From: Pseudomonas chlororaphis subsp. chlororaphis | Lineage (GTDB): Bacteria; Pseudomonadota; Gammaproteobacteria; Pseudomonadales; Pseudomonadaceae | Reading direction: 5' to 3' | NCBI RefSeq assembly: GCF_003945765.1 | Contig: NZ_CP027712.1 | Coordinates: 2,294,001 to 2,358,000, forward strand | Length of the DNA: 64,000 nt | Shown here: positions 34,336 through 42,237 of the stretch, in pieces | Layout of the letters: every line of letters starts with the position of its first letter | Position numbering within the stretch: the stretch's first letter is position 1 | The notes under the pieces: model-generated | Seen by the model: the letters and a program-made list of their open reading frames with translations, nothing else | Databases searched by the model: none | What the model was told of the DNA's origin: nothing | Position numbers and translations under genes: made by a program

Positions 34336-35003
34336 TCTATCACAACGTAATTTCCGCGGTCGTGCGCGCCCTGGCGGCCGAGACCATCAACTCCGCCGGC
34401 GGCTGCGACTTTGAGCCCAAGGTGCAATGCGCAAAACAGAAGGGCGAAATCACGGGCAAGGATGCGGCGCTGCTCATCGACTGTATGGTGCACAAGGTTC
34501 TGCATGCCCAGCTCTCGCCGCGGCACTGGAATGCGCTGACAGCGAAGTACAGCACCCACAAAGGGCGCAAGGTCGAGTCGATCGGCCGATTGATTGCAGT
34601 GCTGGCCAGCCCCGCGCCGATGTTGTTCACGCAGAAAGCCGTGACTGTGTGGGCGATTCCGCAGGTGAAGGGCATCCGGCGCGAGGCTGTGAAGGCTGCT
34701 GCGCCAGAGCGCCGTGACGATGATGAGAAGTGGGGCTGGCGGAACGATGCCGCACAACTGGCTGTGGATCGAGCAAACCAGCATTCGCAGCTGAAGGTCG
34801 AAACGCGCTCGAGCGACATGATCGTCTTGGCCGACTCGAACTACGACATGAACACCTGGGACAATCAGGGCCTGACCGAGCGTACTTACCGACGCTGGAA
34901 TCAAGCGATCAAGGGGGCATTGGAGAAGCTTGTCGACGAAGCCCTGGTGGAGGCGCAATCACTTCTGGAGGAGGCGGAAGTGCTTACCAGCGAGGCGGCC
35001 TGA
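34332..35003 (+). CDS. Late-regulator candidate in Q position
   Basis: A 223-residue protein starting MIYHNVISAVVRAL, coupled to ninG by an ATGA overlap. It has no zinc finger or domain that I recognise. Lambdoid phages place an antiterminator (Q) after the nin genes, and a terminator follows here. The assignment rests on position. Confidence 0.5.
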   Translation: MIYHNVISAVVRALAAETINSAGGCDFEPKVQCAKQKGEITGKDAALLIDCMVHKVLHAQLSPRHWNALTAKYSTHKGRKVESIGRLIAVLASPAPMLFTQKAVTVWAIPQVKGIRREAVKAAAPERRDDDEKWGWRNDAAQLAVDRANQHSQLKVETRSSDMIVLADSNYDMNTWDNQGLTERTYRRWNQAIKGALEKLVDEALVEAQSLLEEAEVLTSEAA

Positions 35004-35093
35004 AAAGAGTCCCTCAAAAGGGCTTGCAATTGGTGTCCGCATGTCCGATTATTTCTCCATCCTGTCATTCCTGCGTGTGTAGGAGTGATCCAG

Positions 35094-35121
35094 AAAGCCC
35101 GGCACCGCGTCGGGCTTTTTT
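35094..35121 (+). terminator. Terminator ending the early operon
   Basis: AGCCCG (35096-35101) pairs with CGGGCT (35111-35116), followed by six Ts. Confidence 0.88.
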
Positions 35122-35191
35122 GTGGGTACTAACTTTTAGACTATGATCGCCCGCTATATTGGTTTTTATGATAGGTCAGGGAGCGGTCTGA

Positions 35192-35731
35192 ATGGCTAGG
35201 TCGATTTTCGTTGATAGCTGCGCGTTCGATGCGCTTTTCAAGCACGGCATCGAGCCGAAAGATATTGATCCCGACGAATTCAAATTGTATGTGACGGGGG
35301 ACGTCTTAAAAGAACTCAACGATATCCCTGAGCGACCCGAAGAGCCTGGGAAAAAGGCATTCATAGATCGGATATCTAGGGGTGGAGAAATACCCGAAGT
35401 GGGCTATTTTGGTTTCGGCTCAAATTCTTACGGTTTCGGCAGGGGAATTCTTGCCGACCTTTCACAAATCGAATACATCGAGTCGACCAAGGATCAGCTG
35501 GGAAAGGAAAGACCCTCGGGCAATCCAAAGAATTTTACCGATCAGCAGTTGCTCTCCCATGCCATTGTATTTGCGGTTCTAACCGCCGAGCCAAGACTTG
35601 GTAACAAGGTCTTGATGGATAAGGCTGTTGAGCGCGGAGCTACCGTGATTCGGATGATCGATTTCGACCCTGGCGCTGAAACATTCGCCGAGTTTTTGCG
35701 AAGGCACTTCCCGGCAGAAACTGTAGCTTGA
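35192..35731 (+). CDS. PIN-domain-like cargo protein
   Basis: A 179-residue protein. The spacing of acidic residues fits a PIN nuclease: Asp8 (IFVDSCAFDAL), Glu41 (VLKELND), Asp117 (FTDQQLLSHAIVFA), Asp143 (VLMDKAVERGA), with a closing strand TVIRMI. It stands between two terminators, AT-rich, without an antitoxin partner. PIN proteins are often RNases in toxin or defence systems. The function is inferred. Confidence 0.68.
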   Translation: MARSIFVDSCAFDALFKHGIEPKDIDPDEFKLYVTGDVLKELNDIPERPEEPGKKAFIDRISRGGEIPEVGYFGFGSNSYGFGRGILADLSQIEYIESTKDQLGKERPSGNPKNFTDQQLLSHAIVFAVLTAEPRLGNKVLMDKAVERGATVIRMIDFDPGAETFAEFLRRHFPAETVA

Positions 35732-35739
35732 TCGCCCAT

Positions 35740-35769
35740 AGCCCAGCCCTAAACCAGCTGGGCTTTTTG
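35740..35769 (+). terminator. Terminator after PIN-like gene
   Basis: AGCCCAGC (35740-35747) pairs with GCTGGGCT (35757-35764), followed by a T-run. Confidence 0.9.
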
Positions 35770-36037
35770 TTTCTCAACCAGCCACTCTCATCGCTCCAAG
35801 GTGGGACTTCCACTGGAGTCGATTTTAAATCCACTTTAGCCAGGGCAGCCTCACGGAAGGCCTTGACACTGATAATCCGGCAAGTGCAGTGCTACGAGAA
35901 AACACCGGAAGCCCGTGCACCTTGACCTCACATGCTTTCAGGGTGGCTCGAGGTCTTCGCGGCGAGACCGATGCAGTAGGGTGTCGGCGCTGTGATGGTC
36001 ACGGCGGACGGCGGGAGAGACCGCGCACCTATTCAGG

Positions 36038-36062
36038 GCCTCAGCATTCGCTGGGGCTTTTT
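36038..36062 (+). terminator. Terminator just before small coiled-coil gene
   Basis: GCCTCAGC (36038-36045) pairs with GCTGGGGC (36050-36057), followed by five Ts. The next ribosome site (CTGGAG) follows within 12 nt. Confidence 0.82.
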
Positions 36063-36079
36063 CATTTCTGGAGATCAAG

Positions 36080-36271
36080 ATGAAAAGCGAGTACCGCGAA
36101 CTGATTGAGTCGATAGTCGGTAAAAAGCAGAAGCTTGCAGAGGCGAAACGTATGCAGTCCGATGCTCAGGCCCAGTTGACGAAGGTGGATGGGTATGTGT
36201 CATTTAATGAAGCCAGCCTGAAGGAATCGGAGGCCAGGCTGGCTGAGCTTGAAGCCCTGATTTTTGGTTAA
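36080..36271 (+). CDS. Small coiled-coil protein (63 aa)
   Basis: A charged, nearly all-helical peptide, GGAG before the ATG, probably forming a coiled coil. It could be a lysis accessory or structural peptide. Its 3' end overlaps the convergent Cas2-like gene by 4 nt. Confidence 0.6.
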   Translation: MKSEYRELIESIVGKKQKLAEAKRMQSDAQAQLTKVDGYVSFNEASLKESEARLAELEALIFG

Positions 36272-36564
36272 AACCCTAAGCAAGCTCCTAGGGTATGCTC
36301 ATACATGTCAGGGCCACGAAACGCCTTCTCTTTCCTATCAAGGTCAATCACAACCATTTGATCCCAGGCCTCTACAAAGTCGGTACGAAGATAAAGTGTG
36401 TCGCAGATTTCCTGGGCTGTTCCAGTCGCGGTAATGGCATAAAAAGATGATGTCTCCTCCCATCTATCCGTAGAAATCTCTTTGACTTTCTCTACAAATG
36501 AGTCGTAGCGCTTTTGATAGCTACCCGTGTCCTTTATGCGGAAAGTGATAATGAAGTGCCCCAT
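36268..36564 (-). CDS. Cas2/SinR-like small cargo protein
   Basis: A 98-residue protein with a ferredoxin-like pattern: strand HFIITFRIKD, helix KRYDSFVEKVKEIS, a WEETSSFYAI strand, helix EICDTLYLRTD, strand QMVVIDLD. This is the arrangement of Cas2-like stand-alone SinR proteins. No CRISPR array is nearby. AAGGGACGG lies before ATG 36564. It is leftward and AT-rich in a rightward region, a typical cargo gene. Family is tentative. Confidence 0.55.
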   Translation of the reverse strand: MGHFIITFRIKDTGSYQKRYDSFVEKVKEISTDRWEETSSFYAITATGTAQEICDTLYLRTDFVEAWDQMVVIDLDRKEKAFRGPDMYEHTLGACLGF

Positions 36565-36620
36565 GGATCCGTCCCTTTTGTTGCGATTGTAGGAATCTCG
36601 ACGATAGCACGGAGCCATAC

Positions 36621-36643
36621 GCCCGCCACTGAGCGGGCTTTTT
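36621..36643 (+). terminator. Terminator upstream of holin gene
   Basis: GCCCGC (36621-36626) pairs with GCGGGC (36633-36638), followed by five Ts. Confidence 0.82.
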
Positions 36644-36702
36644 CATTTTTGGGCTATGCCCGGGCCAACGCAGGCCCTTTTTAATCCCCATGGAGACACC
36701 CA

Positions 36703-37026
36703 ATGGCAGAACCAACGAGCACTGCCGCCAGTGTGCTGCTGGTTAAGTACGGCGTGGTCATGGCTGCATTCATTGGCTCGATCCTGTCCCTCGGTTTCCT
36801 GAAGGACCTGACTCGGGGCCAGGCGGCCGCGGCTGTGGCTACTGGCTTCTTTTTCTCGGTGTACCTGACCCAGCCTGTTACTGCCTGGCTCGCTACAAAG
36901 CTGAGCCTTGTAGTAGATGACAACCTCCTGTGTGGGGTGGCATTCGTGCTGGGCCTGACCGCGATGAACATCATCCCGGCCATCAAGAAGGTCATCGGGT
37001 CGTTCCCTGCGACGCGAGGTGCCTGA
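36703..37026 (+). CDS. Phage holin-like membrane protein
   Basis: A 107-residue protein with probably three membrane segments (about 12-32, 38-58, 72-92) and a charged C-terminal tail. Its place between early and packaging modules fits a holin, which opens the inner membrane at lysis. The next membrane gene starts 2 nt after its stop. Confidence 0.75.
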   Translation: MAEPTSTAASVLLVKYGVVMAAFIGSILSLGFLKDLTRGQAAAAVATGFFFSVYLTQPVTAWLATKLSLVVDDNLLCGVAFVLGLTAMNIIPAIKKVIGSFPATRGA

Positions 37027-37027
37027 C

Positions 37028-37300
37028 ATGAACAGCATCCTGGTATCGGCGCTGAGTGTGACCGATGCGGTTCTGTGCATCCTGGTCGCCTTGGCAGCCT
37101 GTGATTACCTGCGCCGGGTTCGACCAATCGACCAACCTCTACTGAGCATCGCCTTCTACCTGGTGGCCATCGGCGCGTTCGGTTCGTTCGTGACGACCAT
37201 GCAAGGTCAATGGGTTAACCCCTTAGGCGTAATGCTGCATGGCGGTGTCGTGGCGTATGCTTGGGCCCGCCGCGGCCATGTGTTCGACGTGAAGGGGTAG
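37028..37300 (+). CDS. Second small membrane protein, holin or antiholin candidate
   Basis: A 90-residue protein with about three membrane spans (3-25, 42-60, 68-80). It follows the holin-like gene at once, so the pair may act together in lysis timing. Confidence 0.65.
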   Translation: MNSILVSALSVTDAVLCILVALAACDYLRRVRPIDQPLLSIAFYLVAIGAFGSFVTTMQGQWVNPLGVMLHGGVVAYAWARRGHVFDVKG

Positions 37301-37304
37301 AGCG

Positions 37305-37601
37305 GTGGAGTACCTGATCGGCAACAACCAGTACTCGGCCAGCTACCAGGACCTGCGCGAGGAGCACGCCCGATTCATCGGCATGACCGACAAGCGCTTC
37401 TTGAAGGAGCTGCCCGCGGCGCTGCACTTCGCGGTGTTCGTGTGCTGGTTCAAGGAGCTGCCTTCGAGCGTCGTCCTGTCGGATGAGGGGATCGTTCACC
37501 AACTGGCTCACCTGATCCACTTGAAGGGCGAGCCGCTCGTGATGACTAGGCTTGGCGAGATCCGAGAGCTGTTCAACAAGCAGTTGCAGCTTTCACCGTA
37601 G
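37305..37601 (+). CDS. Phage hypothetical protein (98 aa), GTG start
   Basis: A soluble helical protein of unknown role, 4 nt after the membrane gene. AGAGCG before the GTG is a weak ribosome site, consistent with translational coupling. Confidence 0.65.
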   Translation: MEYLIGNNQYSASYQDLREEHARFIGMTDKRFLKELPAALHFAVFVCWFKELPSSVVLSDEGIVHQLAHLIHLKGEPLVMTRLGEIRELFNKQLQLSP

Positions 37602-37603
37602 GT

Positions 37604-37639
37604 CGCGACACATTTCGTGAGTCATCAAATTGTGTCGCG
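37604..37639. repeat. Inverted repeat of CGCGACAC type
   Basis: CGCGACACATTT (37604-37615) faces AAATTGTGTCGCG (37627-37639), complementary except for one inserted T. It shares the CGCGACAC end with the repeat at 30135-30170. Confidence 0.85.
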
Positions 37640-37661
37640 TTATACGAAGGAGTGCTGATCG

Positions 37662-38102
37662 TTACGGGTAGGTGATATTTACTCTGACCAAAGGAAGGTT
37701 GTTGGCATCGTATGCACAACGGTAGGTCTCCCCGGAATCAGCACCAGTATTGGGTAGCAGCTCGCACTTAAGTGTGTAAGTGATTCCGTCACCCTTGACC
37801 GAAAAGCCTTTGACTGCTTCCTGTGGCGAGAGAGAGCCGACATATCCGTGCTGACCGGCCAATTTGATCACTGGCCCACCAGCAACCTCGTACTTTTGCG
37901 TTTGAGAGCAAAGCCGGCCCTGGATGAGCTTTCCGTCAATGGTGTTACTCCCATCAGCACAGAATCGAACCTTAAACCAGTTGTCGAGGACAACTGCTTG
38001 TGTAGGTGCTTCGGTTTTAGGGGCTGGGGGAGGGCCGCTTTGGCAGGAGGCGGTAAGTGCGGCGGCGGAGAGTACGCCTAAGATTTTCAGGAAAGCCTTC
38101 AT
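37662..38102 (-). CDS. Phage-encoded lipoprotein
   Basis: A 146-residue protein with a lipobox LTASC (lipidated Cys20), a Pro-rich linker and a beta-rich domain with four more cysteines. AAAGGAC precedes ATG 38102. Being leftward and separate from the late genes, it may be expressed in the lysogen. Prophage lipoproteins can block receptors, but no family is recognised here. Confidence 0.7.
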   Translation of the reverse strand: MKAFLKILGVLSAAALTASCQSGPPPAPKTEAPTQAVVLDNWFKVRFCADGSNTIDGKLIQGRLCSQTQKYEVAGGPVIKLAGQHGYVGSLSPQEAVKGFSVKGDGITYTLKCELLPNTGADSGETYRCAYDANNLPLVRVNITYP

Positions 38103-38227
38103 TGGCTGCAGTCCTTTGGTTTGCAGAGTTGGAATGTATTTGATCCGGTATGAGGGGTAGTACTTGAGTATAAGAGTGGCCCTCATCTACTTGGGAAGTG
38201 CCGCAGGTGACTGCGGCACGGCTAAGG

Positions 38228-38338
38228 TTAAGGCCTGGCGGCCAGGCATGCGAGAGTTGCCGGTTCGCTATAGCATTCTGGTCCGATCGCGTACCCGAGG
38301 ACGGCTGCGGCCAGTGCGTACCATATAAGGCTGTTCAT
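38228..38338 (-). CDS. Tiny membrane protein (36 aa)
   Basis: AGGAGTAACC precedes ATG 38338. One membrane span (LIWYALAAAVLGYAIG) is followed by a Cys-containing tail. It lies just upstream of the lipoprotein gene on the same strand, so the two may be one unit. Confidence 0.55.
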   Translation of the reverse strand: MNSLIWYALAAAVLGYAIGPECYSEPATLACLAARP

Positions 38339-38429
38339 GGTTACTCCTGATTTCATTGTGGAAGCAGTAGTTGGCCATGGGAAAAGATACTTCGGGGCGT
38401 CAATTGACCCCCTTTACAGGGACACGATC

Positions 38430-39041
38430 ATGAATCAGCGCCCCTTACCGTCACCCGATCTGCTTGATTATCCTTTCCTGACGCTGTTGCCCGCGCCCGA
38501 GGCGTGGGATTGGATACAGCAGGAGATCCTGGCTGCGACAGGCAGTATTCACAACGAAGACCATGCCCACCTACTGGATGCAGACATCCAAGTCATGTGG
38601 GCATCGTCACACTTCGAGAAGCAGGGCCGTACAGTCCTGGGCCAGGCCGAGCAGGTGGCATTCCGCGCCGGCGGTTGGCAGAAGGCCCGGATGGAACAGC
38701 AGATGCGTGACTGGTTCGGCGAGGTGCCGGCTTTCATCATCACCTTGGCTGCTGACTACTGCGCCCAGTGCAGCGATGAAGAGTTCTGCGCCCTGGTGGA
38801 GCACGAGCTTTACCACCTGGCCCACGCCAAAGACAAATACGGTCAGCCAGCCTTCACTAAGGAAGGCGCACCCAAGATCGAGATGCGTGGCCACGATGTC
38901 GAGGAGTTTGTCGGCGTGGTCCGCCGCTACGGTGCAAGCCCTGACGTCCAGGCATTGGTTGATGCCGCCAACAAGCCCGCTGAGGTGGGGAAATTGAACA
39001 TATCGAGGGCCTGCGGAACCTGTCTGCTCAAGTCGGCCTGA
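38430..39041 (+). CDS. Putative phage metallopeptidase
   Basis: A 203-residue protein with a zinc-peptidase motif HELYH (after CALVE), preceded by FIITLAADY and followed by an HDVEEFVGV segment. It matches the putative phage metallopeptidase family found beside terminase genes. A CxxC pair lies at the C-terminus. GGGAC before ATG 38430 favours this start over a TTG/ATG upstream at 38337. Confidence 0.78.
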   Translation: MNQRPLPSPDLLDYPFLTLLPAPEAWDWIQQEILAATGSIHNEDHAHLLDADIQVMWASSHFEKQGRTVLGQAEQVAFRAGGWQKARMEQQMRDWFGEVPAFIITLAADYCAQCSDEEFCALVEHELYHLAHAKDKYGQPAFTKEGAPKIEMRGHDVEEFVGVVRRYGASPDVQALVDAANKPAEVGKLNISRACGTCLLKSA

Positions 39042-39072
39042 TTCTAGACAGGCTCTAGACGGATGAGACCCT

Positions 39073-39534
39073 ATGGCAACCCTGAAAAATGAGGTGAAGA
39101 GCTTCATCGTTCAGGCTCTGGCGTGTTTTGACACACCTTCTCAGGTGGTCGACTCCGTCAAGAACGAATTTGGGGTGGTGGTTACCCGCCAGCAGGTGGA
39201 GACGCACGACCCAACCAAGGCCGCGGGTAAGGGGCTCGCCATCAAATGGCAGACCCTTTTCCACGACACCCGTAAGCGCTTTCGTGAGGACACGGCAGAA
39301 ATCCCGATCGCCAACCGTGCGTACCGACTGCGCGCCATGAATCGCTTTGTGGAGCGCGCCGAGGGGATGAAGAATATCGTCTTGGCTATGCAGATCCTGG
39401 AGCAGGCTGCCAAGGAGTGCGGCGACGTCTATGTGAATCGCCAACGGAAGGACGAGCCTGATGACGAGCCGGTGATCCCGACCCGGATCCAGGTCGACGT
39501 AGTGGATGCGAGGAAGCCGAATGCCGAGCCTTAA
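39073..39534 (+). CDS. terS: Terminase small subunit (DUF2280-type)
   Basis: A 153-residue protein. Residues 1-45 are a helix-turn-helix for packaging-site recognition (KSFIVQALACFDTPSQVVDS, VTRQQVETHDP), then a helical oligomerisation part. Position directly before the large subunit, with a 14-nt overlap, supports it. Confidence 0.85.
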   Translation: MATLKNEVKSFIVQALACFDTPSQVVDSVKNEFGVVVTRQQVETHDPTKAAGKGLAIKWQTLFHDTRKRFREDTAEIPIANRAYRLRAMNRFVERAEGMKNIVLAMQILEQAAKECGDVYVNRQRKDEPDDEPVIPTRIQVDVVDARKPNAEP

Positions 39535-40822
39535 CGTTCCGCAGTCGCAGTTCCTTCTGTTGCCCCACAAATTCCGCGCATTCGTTGCTGGCTTCGGCTC
39601 TGGGAAGACCTGGGTTGGATGCTCGGCGCTGAGCAAGCACTTCATGGAGTGGCCAGGCGTCAACGCTGGGTACTTCGCGCCGACCTACCCGCAGATCCGG
39701 GACATCTTCTATCCGACCATGGATGAGGTGGCCTATGACTGGGGGTTGAAGACCAAGATCAACCAGGCGAACCATGAGGTTCACATCTACAGCGGCCGGC
39801 AATGCCGCGGCACTGTGATCTGCAGGTCGATGGAGAAGCCGCAGACCATCGTCGGCTTCAAGATCGGTCACGCCCTGGTGGATGAGTTGGACGTGCTGAC
39901 GTCGATCAAGGCGCAGCAGGCCTGGCGCAAGATCATTGCCCGGATGCGCTACAACCTGCAGGGCCTGAAGAACGGCGTTGACGTCACCACGACGCCGGAA
40001 GGCTTCAAGTTCGTGTTCCAGCAGTTCGTGAAGCAGCTGCGCGACAAGCCGGCGCTCAAGGACATGTACGGTCTGGTCCAGGCCAGTACGTTCGACAATG
40101 AGTTGAACCTGCCGGACGACTACATCCCATCGCTGATGGAGTCGTATCCCGAGCAGTTGATCAGGGCTTACCTGAATGGCCAGTTCGTCAACCTGACCTC
40201 TGGCTCGATCTACCACGCTTACGATCGCAAGTTGAATCAGTGCTTCGACACTGTTCAGCCTGGTGAGCCTCTGTTCATTGGGATGGATTTTAACGTTGGT
40301 CGCATGGCGGCAATTACCCACGTCAAGCGCGACCATGGCATGCCGAGGGCGGTGGATGAGCTGATCGATGGCTACGACACGCCCGACATGATCCGCCGCA
40401 TCAAGGAACGCTACTGGGAACACACCGGCAACGACTTCAGGAAGACCTGCGAGATCCGGATCTATCCGGACGCTTCCGGCGATTCGCGCAAGTCGGTCAA
40501 TGCCAGCCTCACCGATATTGCCATGCTGAAACAGGCAGGCTTCACGGTCATCGCACCGGCGGCCAACCCACCGGTTAAAGATCGGATCAACGCCATGAAC
40601 GCCATGTTCTGCAACGCGCAGGGCGAGCGGCGCTACCTGGTCAACCCGTTCACATGCCCGACGTATGCCGACGGCCTGGAACAGCAAATCTGGGCGCCCA
40701 ACGGCGAGCCGGACAAGAGCCAAGGCAACGACCACGCCAACGATGGCGGTGGTTATTTCATTCACCGCGAGTACCCGATCATCAAACCGGTCACCGCTAT
40801 CAAGATGGGATACGCCCGATGA
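39521..40822 (+). CDS. terL: Terminase large subunit
   Basis: The 433-residue DNA-packaging motor. Walker A is GFGSGKTW (about 24-31), the acidic ATPase residues are in HALVDELDVL, and the nuclease half begins FIGMDFNVGRM. ATG 39521 overlaps terS. The portal gene follows with a 4-nt overlap. Confidence 0.95.
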   Translation: MPSLNVPQSQFLLLPHKFRAFVAGFGSGKTWVGCSALSKHFMEWPGVNAGYFAPTYPQIRDIFYPTMDEVAYDWGLKTKINQANHEVHIYSGRQCRGTVICRSMEKPQTIVGFKIGHALVDELDVLTSIKAQQAWRKIIARMRYNLQGLKNGVDVTTTPEGFKFVFQQFVKQLRDKPALKDMYGLVQASTFDNELNLPDDYIPSLMESYPEQLIRAYLNGQFVNLTSGSIYHAYDRKLNQCFDTVQPGEPLFIGMDFNVGRMAAITHVKRDHGMPRAVDELIDGYDTPDMIRRIKERYWEHTGNDFRKTCEIRIYPDASGDSRKSVNASLTDIAMLKQAGFTVIAPAANPPVKDRINAMNAMFCNAQGERRYLVNPFTCPTYADGLEQQIWAPNGEPDKSQGNDHANDGGGYFIHREYPIIKPVTAIKMGYAR

Positions 40823-42237
40823 GCAACGACGTCTCCTTCAAGCGGGCGGACTACCTCGAGGCGCTCGATCGTTGGTCTACAGTGCGCGACGTATGCGCCG
40901 GCCAGCACCGGGTTGTCGACCGGCTGCCGTACATCAACGCACACGACAAGTCGCCTGAGAACCAGGATCGCAACAAGGCATACCGTGAGCGCGCGGTGTT
41001 CAAGAACGCTACCGGGCACACCCGTAACGGGCTGCTCGGCCTGGCCTTCCACAAAGACCCGACGTTGGCGGTACCGAAGAAGCTGGAGTACCTGCAGGAC
41101 AACGCCAACGGCTCCGGCGTGAGCATCTACCAGCACTCGCAGGGCACGCTTGAGAAGGTGCTTGAGGCGGGGCGCCATGGCCTGTACGTCGACTATCACC
41201 AGGACGATGGCATTGGCGGCCACTCGGTGATCCTGTCGTACTGCGCCGAGGACATCATCAACTGGCGCACCGGCATGGTGAATGGGCACAGCGTTCTGAC
41301 CCTGGTGGTGCTGCGAGAGGCGCCGGAAGTGGAGGATGGCTTCGGCTTCAAGGTGATTGAGCAGTATCGCGAGCTGGCACTTGAGCCTGACGGCTTTGTC
41401 TGTCGGGTCTGGCGGCGGTCTGGTCCTAAAGGTGGCGGCCCGCTGGCCATTGTTGAGGAGTTCAGGCCTGAGGGCATCACTGGACGTCTGAAAGAGATTC
41501 CGTTCACCTTCGTTGGCGCGCAGAACAATGATCCCAGCATCGACGAGTCGCCGCTCTACGACATCGCGATGATCAACTTGGGCCATTACCGGAACAGCGC
41601 CGACTACGAGGACAGCGTCTTCTGGTGTGGTCAGGCTCAGCCGTGGATCTCCGGTTTGGATGAACAGTGGCGCGACTGGATGGAGAAGAACGGCGTCTAT
41701 GTTGGCTCCAGAGCGCCGATGATGCTGCCTGCCGGTGGTGCATTCGGTTACGCGCAGCCGCTGCCGAACACACTGGTCAAGGAGGCCATGGCCGACAAGA
41801 ACCAGATGATGATCGAGCTGGGCGCTCGCATGGTGGTGGCTTCGCTTTCGTCCAAGACGGCAACTGAAGCCCGCGGCGATCAATCGGCATCGACTTCGGT
41901 GCTGGCTGGTTGCGTGGCCAACGTCAGCGAGGCTTACACCCGGGCGATCATGTGGTGCTGTGCCTATATGGGCGTCGCCGACAAGAAGGTCGCCTACCAG
42001 GTGAACCAGGAGTTCGTCGAGCTGACGGCTGATCCTCAGATGATCACCGCACTGGTGGGGCTCTGGCAGAACGGCGGGTTTGCGAAGGCTGACCTACGCG
42101 CCTACTTGCGCAAGCTGGGCCTTATTGCGCCGGAGCGCACGGACTTGCAGATCGACGGTGAGCTGCAGGAACAGGGCGATGGCCTGGGCCTGGACGATGA
42201 GGACAATCCAAATGGCGGCAAACCAAGCGATCCTTGA
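40819..42237 (+). CDS. Portal protein (DUF4055-type)
   Basis: A 472-residue protein forming the DNA-entry ring of the head. It starts MSNDVSFKRADYLEAL, and the pattern LPYINAHDKSPENQDRNKAY is characteristic of the DUF4055 portals of Pseudomonas and enterobacterial phages. Position between terL and the MuF-like gene agrees. Confidence 0.88.
   Translation: MSNDVSFKRADYLEALDRWSTVRDVCAGQHRVVDRLPYINAHDKSPENQDRNKAYRERAVFKNATGHTRNGLLGLAFHKDPTLAVPKKLEYLQDNANGSGVSIYQHSQGTLEKVLEAGRHGLYVDYHQDDGIGGHSVILSYCAEDIINWRTGMVNGHSVLTLVVLREAPEVEDGFGFKVIEQYRELALEPDGFVCRVWRRSGPKGGGPLAIVEEFRPEGITGRLKEIPFTFVGAQNNDPSIDESPLYDIAMINLGHYRNSADYEDSVFWCGQAQPWISGLDEQWRDWMEKNGVYVGSRAPMMLPAGGAFGYAQPLPNTLVKEAMADKNQMMIELGARMVVASLSSKTATEARGDQSASTSVLAGCVANVSEAYTRAIMWCCAYMGVADKKVAYQVNQEFVELTADPQMITALVGLWQNGGFAKADLRAYLRKLGLIAPERTDLQIDGELQEQGDGLGLDDEDNPNGGKPSDP

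Larger units (their letters stand above)
35732..36079. other. 348-nt gap with two terminators and no supported gene
   Basis: Apart from the terminators at 35740 and 36038, the region has Arg/Cys-rich frames that do not look like genes. A TTGACA at about 35861 has no convincing -10 at the correct distance. It may contain the late promoter, which I cannot place. Confidence 0.35.

Noticed and set aside
35889..36083. A 64-codon rightward ORF
   Set aside because: Runs through a terminator into the next ribosome site; Arg/Cys-rich, no upstream ribosome site.
36268..36564. Cas2-like protein as part of a CRISPR system
   Set aside because: No repeats, Cas1 or effector genes anywhere in the window.
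39386..40765. A 459-codon frame antisense to terminase
   Set aside because: Shadow of terL and terS; same mirror composition, no ribosome site.
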